From Gp7-AA6 sp036395755 (lineage in GTDB: Bacteria; Acidobacteriota; Thermoanaerobaculia; UBA5066; Gp7-AA6), in assembly GCA_036395755.1 (NCBI GenBank), contig DASWCZ010000016.1:1-64000 (forward strand): 64,000 bases of DNA. The letters run 5' to 3'. The position numbers and the translations under genes are program-made. Positions 1-8,549 of the stretch are shown one piece after another. Each line of letters starts with the position of its first letter. Position 1 is the first letter of the stretch. The notes below the pieces were generated by a model. It saw only the letters and a list, made by a program, of their open reading frames with translations. It was not told where the DNA came from and did no database searches.

Positions 1-118
1 GTCGGGGGCGCTGTTGGAAAGTTCGGATAGTTGAGTCAGTCTTGCGGGGCCTCGCTTCTCTTCGGGGTACCTCGGTGATTAACGCAGTACGGAGACGGCG
101 TGCAAGCAAACAGCCGTG
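1..118. other. 3' part of a truncated cassette, no gene recognised
   Basis: This is the end of a cassette whose start lies outside the window. Only short frames without similarity or coding character are visible, so no gene is called. Confidence 0.4.
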
Positions 119-233
119 GCCTAACATGCGCTTGCAGCTGAGGGGCGCAGCACTGTTGGTTCAGATCTCTCGTGGCAGTGGAGGGTCGTTCGGTGGCGTC
201 GGGCGCCCGCAGCTGAAGCGCAAGCCGTTCGGC
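119..233 (+). repeat. attC site 1 (115 bp)
   Basis: R'' is GCCTAAC at 119-125 and R' is GTTCGGC at 227-233. Inner arms pair as CTTGCAGCTG against CAGCTGAAGCG. The R' box departs from GTTAGGC; its six bases belong to the next cassette, whose own R'' at 992 is GCCGAAC, the exact complement. Confidence 0.75.
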
Positions 234-247
234 GACAGGGCGGGATA

Positions 248-775
248 GTGAAGAGCGTGCTGGTGATGACCGTGTCCATTTCGCTGCTCGCGGCCGGAAT
301 ACTTGCGGTCACACGGATCTCGAGTCTCCGTCGTCTCCCTTTCGGGCTCAGGCTTGCCGCCGTGGTCCTGATAGTGTCTGGCGTCTATGACCTGATTGAG
401 ATCGTGACGAGCGGAGCCGGCTCTGGACGAATCGCCGACTCTAGCGCTTACGCTGCGGGCATGATCACGGGCAAGCTGCTCTATGCGGCTCTCTGCATAA
501 CTGCCGGGTTGGCTATCCTCTATCGGAAACCATTTGGAAGAATCCTTGGAATGATCCTCTTGCTCACGGCGATTCCAAGGGGCGTTCTCAATTTTGCGCA
601 CGGCCTCGCTCATGGAATGAAGGAAACTAAGCCCACACCATCGGTGTGGATAGTTTCTGCATTCGTCATGATCGGTTGGTACGGTACCCTCCTTTATCTT
701 CTGTTTCGGAAATCCTCACGAGACGCTCTCCGCATAGCCAGACCGATTTCGAACTTTACGCAATCAGGCGAATGA
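248..775 (+). CDS. Cassette-borne 4-TM membrane protein, unknown function
   Basis: The 175-residue product starts at a GTG 15 bases after the end of attC site 1. About four hydrophobic helices are visible (roughly residues 2-20, 33-52, 75-95 and 133-155), with a basic loop near residue 95 and a short polar C-terminus, so an integral inner-membrane protein is likely. No enzyme motif is visible and I do not recognise the family. It is the only gene of its cassette, and about 215 bases of non-coding sequence separate its stop from the next attC. Confidence 0.65.
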   Translation: MKSVLVMTVSISLLAAGILAVTRISSLRRLPFGLRLAAVVLIVSGVYDLIEIVTSGAGSGRIADSSAYAAGMITGKLLYAALCITAGLAILYRKPFGRILGMILLLTAIPRGVLNFAHGLAHGMKETKPTPSVWIVSAFVMIGWYGTLLYLLFRKSSRDALRIARPISNFTQSGE

Positions 776-991
776 CAGGCGCCCGAATCGACTCATGAGG
801 ATCAAACATAATGTACGGGCCGCCGAGAGGGTCTGAGGTGGAGTGCCAGGGCTTCGGTGGGCGCCGAGCCTACCGCCGACGTCTATCAATGCACCTCCAT
901 TTCCCTAGTCGAGATGCTGCGGCTCCGTTGCTGCTGGGAGCTGATAAGGTCATTGGGTATATCTGTCTAAGGTGATCGCTGTTGGCGCCAC
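776..991. other. Non-coding 3' part of cassette 2
   Basis: Between the stop of the 4-TM gene and attC site 2 I see no open frame with a ribosome binding site, no terminator and no second attC. It may be a decayed gene. Confidence 0.4.
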
Positions 992-1061
992 GCCGAACAC
1001 GCGGCTGCATCGGACGCCGTCGGCTTCGCCGCCGTCGCCGCTGAGCCGCAAGCCGTTAGGC
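992..1061 (+). repeat. attC site 2 (70 bp)
   Basis: R'' GCCGAAC (992-998) and R' GTTAGGC (1055-1061) flank arms GCGGCTGCATCGG and CCGCTGAGCCGC. The unusual R'' is the exact complement of the TTCGGC with which this cassette begins at 228, which identifies the boundaries of an intact cassette. Confidence 0.72.
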
Positions 1062-1072
1062 CGCGTGGCGCT

Positions 1073-1894
1073 ATGAATGCTTCTGAAGATTCCAGAGCGG
1101 ACGGCTATGAGTCCTTTTATCGTGAATTCGACTCCCCATTGATGCAGCAGGTTCGCCGCGAAGGATACGGCGAGGACATAGGGCAGCACTCGTGGGTCGG
1201 CGCGGAGGAACTGCGCGGGGATATCCCACGGCTCAGGCTGGCCGCGGCAAGCCGGCTTCTCGACCTCGGCTGTGGCCCCTGCGGCCCCCTGACTTTTATC
1301 CTGGCCTCCGTCGGATGCTTCGGTACGGGCGTCGACCTCAGCCCATCAGCTCTCGCGACCGGGCGCGTGCGTGCGGAGGCGTTGGGTATCAGCAACTTGC
1401 TGTCGGTTCGGGAGGCCGACCTGAACGAGCAGCTTCCGTTCGAGTCGCGCTCGTTCGATGCAGCAATGGCATTGGACGTCGTGCTTCATGTTCCCGACCG
1501 CATGGGCCTGTTCCAGGAAGTTGCGCGACTGCTGTGCAGAGGCGGAAGGTTTCTGTTTACCGACGGCGGCGTGCTGGCCGGTTCCATCTCGAGCGAGGAG
1601 GTACGCGAGCGCAGCGCTCACGGGTATACCCAGTTTGCGGCACCGGGCTGGAACCAAAAGCTGGTCGAGTCCGCCGGGTTTCGGCTGATCGAGACTGAGA
1701 ACAGAACGGGGAGCATGCTGAACAACGCGCGCGGCAGGCTGGCGGCTATGCGGACACATAGATTAGAACTCGAGCAAGTCTTGGGTGTCGCCGGATTTTC
1801 GAGACAGGAGCGGTATCTCAAAACCGTTGTCGGGTTATCGCTCAGGGGCGCGGTCTCGCGACTGATGTATTTGGCCGAACTTGTCGCGGCCTAA
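1073..1894 (+). CDS. Cassette-borne class I SAM-dependent methyltransferase
   Basis: A 273-residue protein with the SAM-binding motif I (LLDLGCGPCGP, about residues 62-72), an acidic strand end (GVDLS) and a motif resembling post-I/II further on (FDAAMALDVVLHVPD), as in the Methyltransf_11/25 families. The substrate cannot be told. The ATG lies 11 bases after attC site 2. The TAA stop is formed by the R'' box of the next attC (GCCTAAC), so the coding frame runs right into the recombination site. The N-terminal 50 residues show no targeting signal, so it is probably cytoplasmic. Confidence 0.85.
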   Translation: MNASEDSRADGYESFYREFDSPLMQQVRREGYGEDIGQHSWVGAEELRGDIPRLRLAAASRLLDLGCGPCGPLTFILASVGCFGTGVDLSPSALATGRVRAEALGISNLLSVREADLNEQLPFESRSFDAAMALDVVLHVPDRMGLFQEVARLLCRGGRFLFTDGGVLAGSISSEEVRERSAHGYTQFAAPGWNQKLVESAGFRLIETENRTGSMLNNARGRLAAMRTHRLELEQVLGVAGFSRQERYLKTVVGLSLRGAVSRLMYLAELVAA

Positions 1895-1986
1895 CATGGG
1901 TGTTGCAGCGGACTCGCCGCCCTCGCATTCGCTCGGGCCGCTCGCTGCGCTCGCCCGGCTCGCCGCTGAACGCCCGACCGTTAGGC
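1889..1986 (+). repeat. attC site 3 (98 bp, common class)
   Basis: R'' GCCTAAC (1889-1895), L'' TTGCAGCGG, a long self-complementary centre rich in GCTCGC/GCGAGC steps, L' CCGCTGAACGC, R' GTTAGGC (1980-1986). This is the common core class, shared with the sites at 4256, 5105, 9125, 9657, 10134 and 11408. One extra G in the left arm is the expected extrahelical base. Confidence 0.88.
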
Positions 1987-2122
1987 AGCGCCGAACCTGT
2001 ACGGAGGTCTCGCATGGATCACCGATGCACGTTGGGGTGCGACGCGCCAGTCGGCGCTCGTGTAGGGCCACGCCCGCGCCCGACGTACCACGAGCGAATC
2101 GTCGACATTCCGCTGGCGTGAG

Positions 2123-3646
2123 ATGACATCCCGCCTCGGCCCGCGTGCCGTGCCCGCAGTCGTACACCTGGTTGCCGTCGTGGCGCTGGTGGTTCCTCTC
2201 GAACCCCACCGCGCGGCTCAGTCTGACCTTCCGCGATTCGAGCGCACCGACTGCTGGGTGGATGGCGACTGGGCCCGCGACGTCCGCCGTGAGTGCGGCT
2301 GGCTCGTGGTGCGGGAGTCGCGCGATCGCGCGAGCGCTCACACTGTCCGCCTCGCCGTCGAAGTCTTTCGCGCCAGGGAGCCGACCGGCGCACCGCCACG
2401 CGTCTTCCTCCATGGAGGCCCGGGTGGTGCGGGAGGGATCCGCCTGTATTCGGAGGGCATCGCGCGGAGCCCCGTCCCCCTGCATCGCGACGTCGTGATC
2501 TACGATCAACGGGGCGCCGGGCTTTCGGAACCGCAGCTGTGCCCCGCGTACGATGCCGCGGCTGAGGCAGCCTATAACCTTCGTGACACCGAGAAAGAAC
2601 GGAAGCTGACCGACGCGCGCCGCGCCTGCATCGCTGACCTCGAAGTGCGCGGAGTCGATCGGCGCGCCTACAACACCGCGGCGAGCGCTGCCGATCTGAT
2701 CGATCTCCGGCGCGCGCTCGGCTACGCGTCGTGGGACGTTTATGGCGCGTCCTACGGTGCCCGGCTGGCCCAGGAGGCCATGGCGCTCGATGGACGGGCG
2801 ATCCGCTCCGTTGTGCTCGCGAGTCCGCTGGCGCGCAGCTTCAGCTCCCAGGCGGAGCAGCCGCTCTCCACGGAGCGTGCCTTGGAGCACGTGTTCGCGG
2901 CGTGTGGACGGCAGCCGACTTGTCGCGACGCGTTTCCGAATGTCGAGCAGGACTTCTATATCGCGTACGACGACCTGACGGCATCGCCCCTTCAGGTGCC
3001 GACCGTGCACCCGGATAGTGGACGTGACACCGTCTGGTTTGATGGTAGGCGGTTCATCGACGACATCCGCAATCGCATGCTCAATCGGCCACGCATGGGA
3101 GTGGCCCGTCTCCCACTGCTGCTCCACGAGCTGCGCGCGGGTGAACGCTTGCGGGCCGCGCGCGAAATCGTGGGAGAGGGCCCGCCCCCCGGGAACCTGT
3201 TCGGCCGTGCGCTGCGAGAGATCATCAACTGTTTCGACCACGCCACCTCCGGCGCCGCTTACCGGAGGACCCTCGATTCGGTCAACGCATTCGCGCGACC
3301 GCCATTCCGACGCGTCATCGACGGGGAATGCAAGGAGTGGCTTCCACAGTTGCGCGATGGATCGATGCCTGCGCCGGTGCGCAGCGACATTCCCACCCTG
3401 ATCCTGACCGGCTACTTCGACGACCGAACGCCGACGGAGCACGCTCACCGCATCGCCGCAACGCTCGGTCGGGCGTACCTTGTCGAGTTCCCGGACGAGG
3501 GCCACGACGCACGCCCCTCTGCGTGCCACGCGGCCATTGTCGTGCAATTTCTCGAGGATCCGACGCGAAAGCCCGACATGTCGTGCGTCGCGATGATCCC
3601 GCCGATACCGTTCGCGACGGCCTGGGAGCCGGCCAGAGGGCCTTGA
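2123..3646 (+). CDS. Cassette-borne secreted alpha/beta hydrolase (peptidase S33 / TAP-like)
   Basis: A 507-residue protein with an N-terminal hydrophobic stretch (about residues 10-30) typical of a signal peptide. It has an oxyanion-type motif HGGPGG (about 97-102), a nucleophile elbow GASYG (Ser near 210), a late Asp in TGYFDDRTP and a His in DEGHDA. This order fits the prolyl/tripeptidyl aminopeptidase branch (S33 with a C-terminal TAP-like domain). Several Cys near the end may form disulfides, consistent with export. The start is ATG 2123; no strong ribosome binding site precedes it and about 136 bases separate it from attC site 3. The substrate is unknown. Confidence 0.82.
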   Translation: MTSRLGPRAVPAVVHLVAVVALVVPLEPHRAAQSDLPRFERTDCWVDGDWARDVRRECGWLVVRESRDRASAHTVRLAVEVFRAREPTGAPPRVFLHGGPGGAGGIRLYSEGIARSPVPLHRDVVIYDQRGAGLSEPQLCPAYDAAAEAAYNLRDTEKERKLTDARRACIADLEVRGVDRRAYNTAASAADLIDLRRALGYASWDVYGASYGARLAQEAMALDGRAIRSVVLASPLARSFSSQAEQPLSTERALEHVFAACGRQPTCRDAFPNVEQDFYIAYDDLTASPLQVPTVHPDSGRDTVWFDGRRFIDDIRNRMLNRPRMGVARLPLLLHELRAGERLRAAREIVGEGPPPGNLFGRALREIINCFDHATSGAAYRRTLDSVNAFARPPFRRVIDGECKEWLPQLRDGSMPAPVRSDIPTLILTGYFDDRTPTEHAHRIAATLGRAYLVEFPDEGHDARPSACHAAIVVQFLEDPTRKPDMSCVAMIPPIPFATAWEPARGP

Positions 3647-3683
3647 GCTGCTACGCACATGTTGCCGCCTGCCTCGCGGCGCT

Positions 3684-3776
3684 GCCTAACAAGCGCTTGA
3701 AGCTGGCGGCGCGCGAGCAATATTGAATGACTACTTTTTCTTCAGCGCGCCGCAGCTTAAGCGCACCCCGTTAGCG
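3684..3776 (+). repeat. attC site 4 (93 bp, divergent class)
   Basis: R'' GCCTAAC (3684-3690), arms AAGCGCTTGAAGCTG and CAGCTTAAGCGC, R' GTTAGCG (3770-3776). The unusual TTAGCG starts the next cassette and is matched by that cassette's R'' CGCTAAC at 4256. Confidence 0.8.
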
Positions 3777-3796
3777 GGCCCAATGGCACAAGACCC

Positions 3797-4261
3797 ATGA
3801 AAGCCGCCGCTCTTCTCGTACTCGGGCTTGCGGTGCTCGGCGTCGGGGCGCCAGCGGTCTTTCGAGTTCAGACCTTCGTGATACCTGAATCACGACCGTA
3901 CGGCTGGGTCACGATCGAATACCGCACCCCTCAATGCCCCTCGATTCCTCGGGCATGGCTCTTTGAGACGTACAAAGTCCCCACATCCGGTCAGCTATGC
4001 ACGAGCAGCGCTGAGTGGCCTCACTATTTCTTGGAGCGCTTCAGGGTAGGCGCCCGAAGCGGGGAGACTCGGCCTCTCGACCCCAATCTGATGATTCACA
4101 GGGCGGAGTCGATTTCCGAAGCACACCCGGGCACGGGCACGGCAGGGCCGGAGAATGCCGGATTTCACTTTTTTTACGGTCCGACCGTTACGGGGTCAGA
4201 TCCCGAGCTCAGCAAGAATCCGCGTTTCACGACCGTCATTCAAAGTGGTCGGGCCCGCTAA
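3797..4261 (+). CDS. Cassette-borne exported protein of unknown function
   Basis: The 154-residue product begins MKAAALLVLGLAVLGVGAPA, a clear signal peptide or N-terminal anchor. The mature part contains the segment YGWVTIEYRTPQCPS and two further Cys, suggesting a small beta-rich extracytoplasmic domain; a resemblance to DUF6843-type proteins is possible but weak. The ATG is 21 bases after attC site 4. The stop TAA lies inside the R'' box of attC site 5 (CGCTAAC), as in the methyltransferase cassette. Confidence 0.65.
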   Translation: MKAAALLVLGLAVLGVGAPAVFRVQTFVIPESRPYGWVTIEYRTPQCPSIPRAWLFETYKVPTSGQLCTSSAEWPHYFLERFRVGARSGETRPLDPNLMIHRAESISEAHPGTGTAGPENAGFHFFYGPTVTGSDPELSKNPRFTTVIQSGRAR

Positions 4262-4352
4262 CATGCCGTTGCAGCGGACTCGCCGCCCTCGCATTCACTC
4301 GGGCCGCTCGCTTCGCTCGCTCGGCTCGCCACTGAACGCCCGACCGTTAGGC
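4256..4352 (+). repeat. attC site 5 (97 bp, common class)
   Basis: R'' CGCTAAC (4256-4262) and R' GTTAGGC (4346-4352) around the common palindromic core. R'' complements the cassette's own first bases TTAGCG (3771-3776) rather than the R' of this integrated site, as expected for a recombination product. Confidence 0.88.
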
Positions 4353-4457
4353 CGACGACACGTTTATCGATCCGATTGCTCTGGCAAATCCACCTTGAGC
4401 GATCGCAATCAGATGCTCAAAGGTAGCTTTCGCGTTAGATCCGTGAAGGAGTTCAGT

Positions 4458-5030
4458 ATGCGACGCTCTTCGATCACCCGCGCCCTCATCCTGGCGGTGT
4501 TCGCGATCATTCCCCTCGGCGCCCGTTACCAGCTGGTGCTTGCCCAGGACCAGTTCGAGCACCCGAAATTTCCTCCGGCCCCGCACGAGCGTCAGCAGCC
4601 GGCGGTCGAGCGTAACCTCAAGGTTTTTGACGTGCTCGACTTCGACGTCTTCAGCAACCAGAAGTGGGATCGTCTCGGAGAAAGCCACGCCGCTGACATC
4701 ATCGTCACGTGGCCCGATGGCCACGAGACCCAGGGCATCCAAAAGCACATTGAGGACCTCAAGGGCCTCTTCGCCTGGGGCCCCGACATCAGGATCAAGG
4801 TGCATCCGATCCGCTTCGGTTCGAGCAGCTGGACCGGCGTCACGGGCGTGATGACCGGCACCTTTACCCGCCCTATGCCCAGCCCGGGCGGCACCACGAT
4901 TGCGCCCACGGGCAAACGCTTCGCAATCGGGATGGCCACAATCGGTCACTGGAAGGGTGGAAAGATGGACCACGAGTGGCTCTTCTGGGACAACCAGGAG
5001 TTCATGAAGCAGATCGGACTCGCGAAGTGA
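4458..5030 (+). CDS. Cassette-borne secreted SnoaL-like (NTF2-fold) protein
   Basis: The 190-residue product has a signal peptide (about residues 1-30) and a domain like the SnoaL/ester cyclase family. Typical features are a DVFSNQKWDRLGESHAADI segment, GIQKHIEDLKGLF, and C-terminal GKMDHEWLFWDNQEFMKQIG. These proteins form cone-shaped alpha/beta folds binding small hydrophobic ligands; the reaction here is unknown. I chose ATG 4458 because AAGGAG lies 8 bases upstream and a signal peptide follows; an in-frame ATG at 4413 is less likely. It occupies a single-gene cassette. Confidence 0.8.
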   Translation: MRRSSITRALILAVFAIIPLGARYQLVLAQDQFEHPKFPPAPHERQQPAVERNLKVFDVLDFDVFSNQKWDRLGESHAADIIVTWPDGHETQGIQKHIEDLKGLFAWGPDIRIKVHPIRFGSSSWTGVTGVMTGTFTRPMPSPGGTTIAPTGKRFAIGMATIGHWKGGKMDHEWLFWDNQEFMKQIGLAK

Positions 5031-5104
5031 ACGCCGCACCGACGACGCTCAGTCGTCTGACGCTCGCTGCTGGTAATCGGCGGGCTAGGCGAAACCCAAT
5101 CGCG

Positions 5105-5201
5105 GCCTAACATGGCGTTGCAGCGGACTCGCCGCCCTCGCCTTCGCTCGGATCGCTCGCTTCGCTCGCTCGGCTCGCCGCTGAACGCCCGACCGTTAGG
5201 C
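5105..5201 (+). repeat. attC site 6 (97 bp, common class)
   Basis: R'' GCCTAAC (5105-5111), common palindromic core, R' GTTAGGC (5195-5201). Nearly identical to attC site 5 outside R''. Confidence 0.88.
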
Positions 5202-5260
5202 GACCCTCGGACCGGGCGCCTACGATGCCGCGAGCCTGCGCACGACATATTGGAGGGCCG

Positions 5261-6268
5261 ATGAAGGCAGCCACAATCGCGCGCTATGGGTCACCCGGCG
5301 TGATCGAGGTACGCGACGTCCCGGCGCCGGTTCCCGGACCGGACGAGGTGCTGGTCCGGGTCCATGCCGCGACGGTCAACAGGACCGATTGCGGCGAACT
5401 CCTTCACCCGACACTCATACGGCTGCTGACCGGCGGCCGATCGAGACGAAACATCCTCGGCATGGATTTCGCCGGAACAGTCGAAGCCGTTGGCGCGGCG
5501 GCCAGCCTGTTCAAGCCCGGAGACCGCGTTTTTGGAATGTGCCCGTCCAGGAATGACGGCGCCCAGGCGGAATATTTCTGCATGCCCGAAACCGGGCCGA
5601 TCGCGCACATGCCCTCGAATCTGCGCTTCGATCAGGCTGTCGTCTGCGAAGGCGCCTTTTACGCAAATCCGACCATCGAGCATTTCGCCCTGAAACCCGG
5701 CCACAGGATCCTGATCTACGGCGCATCCGGCGCGATCGGCACGGCAGCGCTTCAACTCGCCAAGTATCGCGGCGCCGAGGTTACCGCGGTCGTGGCAGGC
5801 CGCCACCTCGGTCTGGTTCGATCGCTGGGAGCCGACCTGGTGGTCGACTACACCACCGACGCATTCGACCAGCTTGGCCGCAGCTTCGACTTCGTGCTGG
5901 ACGCGGTGGGAAAGCTGGGCATCCGCCGATGGCGGCGATTGCTCAAGCCTGGGGGCGTCTTCGCGACGACGGATCGCGGCCCCTGGTCGCAGAATCTGCT
6001 GTTCCTGCTCTGGTCGAGGGTCACGGGAAACGGGCGGGTCGTGATTCCCTTGCCGAAGCGGGGAAGCGGGCAGGCGTTCGTGACCGGATTGAGGGACAAG
6101 ATCGAAGCGGGCCGATTCATTCCCGTCATCGATCGCAGATATCCTCTCGCCGCGATCGCCGATGCCTATCGTTACGTCCAGACCGGAGAGAAGGCCGGCG
6201 TGGTCGTCATTGACATCTTCACGGAAGGTCGGCCTGCCGAGCCGGGTGAAGAAGACTCAAGCGGATAG
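5261..6268 (+). CDS. Cassette-borne MDR-family NAD(P)-dependent dehydrogenase
   Basis: A 335-residue medium-chain dehydrogenase/reductase of the quinone-oxidoreductase/zinc-independent type. It has an N-terminal GroES-like domain (MKAATIARYGSPGVIEVRDV, VNRTDCGE, GMDFAGTVEAVG) and a Rossmann domain with YGASGAIGTAALQLAK (about residues 152-167). The structural-zinc Cys cluster is absent. ATG 5261 is preceded by GGAGG. It is the first of two MDR genes with no attC between them, so both move as one bicistronic cassette. Confidence 0.85.
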   Translation: MKAATIARYGSPGVIEVRDVPAPVPGPDEVLVRVHAATVNRTDCGELLHPTLIRLLTGGRSRRNILGMDFAGTVEAVGAAASLFKPGDRVFGMCPSRNDGAQAEYFCMPETGPIAHMPSNLRFDQAVVCEGAFYANPTIEHFALKPGHRILIYGASGAIGTAALQLAKYRGAEVTAVVAGRHLGLVRSLGADLVVDYTTDAFDQLGRSFDFVLDAVGKLGIRRWRRLLKPGGVFATTDRGPWSQNLLFLLWSRVTGNGRVVIPLPKRGSGQAFVTGLRDKIEAGRFIPVIDRRYPLAAIADAYRYVQTGEKAGVVVIDIFTEGRPAEPGEEDSSG

Positions 6269-6321
6269 AGCGGCAGATCAGCCGTGCTCTTCGACCGTGT
6301 GATGGCGGCCCAAGGAGCCCC

Positions 6322-7326
6322 ATGAAGGCCGCACTCATTGACCGCTACGGAAGCAATGACGCCGTGAGCGTGGCGGATATTGATCTCCCAACCTTGGGCG
6401 CCACGGATCTGTTGGTTCGAGTACACGCCGCAAGCGTGAATCCGGTGGACATCAAGACGCGTGATGGGAAGCTGAAGACGCTGTTGAAATACCGTTTTCC
6501 GCTGGTGCTGGGCAATGATCTCTCAGGCGTGGTTTCCGACGTGGGCTCACGGGTGACGCGCTTCAAGAAAGGCGATGCGGTCTATGCGCGCGTGGACAAG
6601 AACCGAATTGGAACGTTCGCGGAATTTGCGGTAGTCCGCGATGGCGCCGCCGCCCTCAAACCCACCAACGTGACGTTTGAAGAAGCCGCCTCCCTTCCGT
6701 TGGTTGCGCTGACGGCGTGGCAGGCTTTGGTGGAGATCGGAAGGCTTGGCGCCAACCAACGCGTGTTGATTCACGCGGGCAGCGGTGGCGTTGGAAGCGT
6801 GGCCATCCAGTTGGCCCGTCATATGGGCGCAACGGTTTTTACCACCGTGGGGAAACGCAATGTGGAACTGGTAAAGCGTCTAGGCGCGAACGTCGCCATC
6901 GACTATCGCAGCGAGCGTTTTGAAGACGTGGCCAAAGATTGCGACGTGGTGCTGGACAGCGCGGGTGGTGACACACTGGTGAGGTGCTTCGAGTGCGTGA
7001 AACCTGGCGGTGTGGTGGTGAGCATCAACAGCAGCACCCCGTCCCCAGCGTTTGCGCGAAACTGGAGGCTCAATCCCATCATCGTTTTCGCGATCAGGGC
7101 GCTGTCCCGAAAAACCCTGGCTGCAGCGCGGAGGCACAAGGCCCGTTATGAGTACTTTTTCGTGCATGCCGATGGAGAACAGCTGAGAGAAATCGCGCGG
7201 TTGGTGGAAAGCGGCGCCATCACTCCATTGGTGGATAAGGTCTTTCGGCTCGACGAGGTGCGTGATGCACTCGCCTACTCCGAGTCCGGGCGGGCGACGG
7301 GAAAGGTGGTCATCAAAGTTGTGTGA
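6322..7326 (+). CDS. Cassette-borne NADP-dependent quinone oxidoreductase-like MDR protein
   Basis: A 334-residue MDR protein: GroES-like N-terminus (VHAASVNPVDIKTRDG, LGNDLSGVVSDVG) and nucleotide-binding motif HAGSGGVGSVAIQLAR near residues 151-166. It reaches the normal family length without a zinc-binding Cys cluster. AAGGAG lies about 6 bases before ATG 6322. It is the second gene of the bicistronic cassette, 53 bases after the first. Codon use looks less GC-extreme than its partner, so the pair may have been assembled from different sources (inference). Confidence 0.85.
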   Translation: MKAALIDRYGSNDAVSVADIDLPTLGATDLLVRVHAASVNPVDIKTRDGKLKTLLKYRFPLVLGNDLSGVVSDVGSRVTRFKKGDAVYARVDKNRIGTFAEFAVVRDGAAALKPTNVTFEEAASLPLVALTAWQALVEIGRLGANQRVLIHAGSGGVGSVAIQLARHMGATVFTTVGKRNVELVKRLGANVAIDYRSERFEDVAKDCDVVLDSAGGDTLVRCFECVKPGGVVVSINSSTPSPAFARNWRLNPIIVFAIRALSRKTLAAARRHKARYEYFFVHADGEQLREIARLVESGAITPLVDKVFRLDEVRDALAYSESGRATGKVVIKVV

Positions 7327-7354
7327 GCATTCCACGCACATCTGCCGTGCGGCC

Positions 7355-7447
7355 GCCTAACGGGGAGTTGAAGCCAACGGCGCCCCCAAGAAGTTTGGTT
7401 GTACAAGTTCACACTGGGCGCCGCGGCTTAACTCCGGCGCGTTAGGC
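7355..7447 (+). repeat. attC site 7 (93 bp, divergent class)
   Basis: R'' GCCTAAC (7355-7361), arms GGGGAGTTGAAGCC and GGCTTAACTCC, inner GGCGCCC/GGGCGCC pairing, R' GTTAGGC (7441-7447). The centre differs completely from the common class. Confidence 0.8.
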
Positions 7448-7733
7448 GACAGAAGCTCAGTCGGCCGGCCGGGTCAGGCCGATCAGACGCCGTCGAAGGT
7501 CGATCTCGCGTAGGCGCTCCTTGCATCGTCGGTCTCGCGGTAGCCGAAGGGGAAAGGGCGAGTTCCGAGGCGAGGGAAGGCTTCATCGACCTCACACGGG
7601 CCTGGTACGCAAAGCGATGGCCGATAAGTGGCGCACGGTAGAATCGCATTAGGAGTGAGGCCATTTCAGTGAAGTCGTGGGCGCGGTGCACGAAACGGCG
7701 AGCGGTGCCGCCGAGCATCCCAAAGGGGGTGCT
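7448..7733. other. 5' part of cassette 8 without an intact plus-strand gene
   Basis: No plus-strand gene is visible. On the minus strand a protein-like frame runs leftward to a TGA at 7485-7483 (contains FPRLGTRPFPFGYRETDDA), and a second, shifted frame just upstream contains MRFYRAPLIGHRFAYQA. Together they could be a frameshifted reverse-oriented gene remnant; this is weak. Confidence 0.3.
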
Positions 7734-8420
7734 GTGAGTTTTCGAAGGCTTCGAGTCGGCCCTGCCGCCGTCGGCATCGCCGCAGCGATCTCTTCCCTCG
7801 TGCCATCGGTCGCGTTTTCGGCGAACCTGTACAGGGATATCTCCAGTTTCACGGTACCGACCGCCGCGAGCGCATTGCTCTACTCGCCGGTCGCCAATGC
7901 CCTCGTACTCCGGAACAGCGCTAGTCAGGTCGTGGCAATCGATCTCGGCACGCAGGATGTGGCGCCGCGGCTGGCGGTGACCCGCTTCACCGATATCGCA
8001 CTCTCGCCGAGCGGGCGATACGCGTTCGCCGCCGACTATGGCGGCGAGACCATCGGTTATGGAACACCTTCGTCGCCCAGCTACGTGCATCGAATCGACC
8101 TGACCACGAAGGTCTGGGACATGAGATCGGCCTACATCGCCGGGAACGTCCAAGCTGTCTCGGACACTCAAATCATCCTGAAGTCGATCGATCAGTGGGT
8201 GACATTCACCTACAACGAGTGGGCAAGCGATAGCGCGCTCTTGCAGCTCACGTCCTATTATCCCGGCGTCTTCTTCGGCGACTTCCGGTTCGAAGCACGT
8301 TCTCAAAGGCTGCTGCATGGAAACTCGAACTTGAGCTCTCAGGAGATCGCATCATGGCGGCTCGTCGGATTTAGCTTCTATGCCTTCGGAACGTCAGAGC
8401 GTGCGCCGGCGGCAAGTTGA
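7734..8420 (+). CDS. Cassette-borne exported protein with beta-propeller-like repeats
   Basis: A 228-residue product with a signal peptide (VSFRRLRVGPAAVGIAAAIS to about residue 30). Segments typical of YVTN/WD-like propellers follow, such as ALLYSPVANALVLRNSASQV and DIALSPSGRYAFAADYGG. It is short for a full propeller and ends abruptly just before attC site 8, so it may be truncated. GTG 7734 is chosen because AAAGGGGG lies about 7 bases upstream and the signal peptide begins there; the frame stays open to an ATG at 7677. Confidence 0.62.
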   Translation: MSFRRLRVGPAAVGIAAAISSLVPSVAFSANLYRDISSFTVPTAASALLYSPVANALVLRNSASQVVAIDLGTQDVAPRLAVTRFTDIALSPSGRYAFAADYGGETIGYGTPSSPSYVHRIDLTTKVWDMRSAYIAGNVQAVSDTQIILKSIDQWVTFTYNEWASDSALLQLTSYYPGVFFGDFRFEARSQRLLHGNSNLSSQEIASWRLVGFSFYAFGTSERAPAAS

Positions 8421-8421
8421 C

Positions 8422-8500
8422 ACCTAACCCTTCCATCGAGCGGACGTCTTCCCAGCCGGCTTCGCCGTCTGAAAGCTGCCGCTCATGTCAAACGTTAGCC
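8422..8500 (+). repeat. attC site 8 (79 bp, divergent class)
   Basis: R'' ACCTAAC (8422-8428), central CCAGCCGGCTTCGCC region, R' GTTAGCC (8494-8500). R'' differs by one base from the complement of this cassette's start TTAGGC. TTAGCC begins the next cassette and is matched exactly at 8900. Confidence 0.68.
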
Positions 8501-8549
8501 CGTCCAAACAGCAAGCGTTCCGAGGACCAACACAATTAGGAGGATGCCA

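Noticed and set aside
42..248. ORF of 68 codons at the left edge
   Set aside because: Runs through attC site 1 and ends at the next gene; composition Arg-rich and start unsupported.
1835..3658. Long minus-strand ORF (607 codons) opposite the S33-like hydrolase
   Set aside because: Antisense shadow in high-GC DNA; Arg-rich with no domain, while the plus strand has a complete hydrolase.
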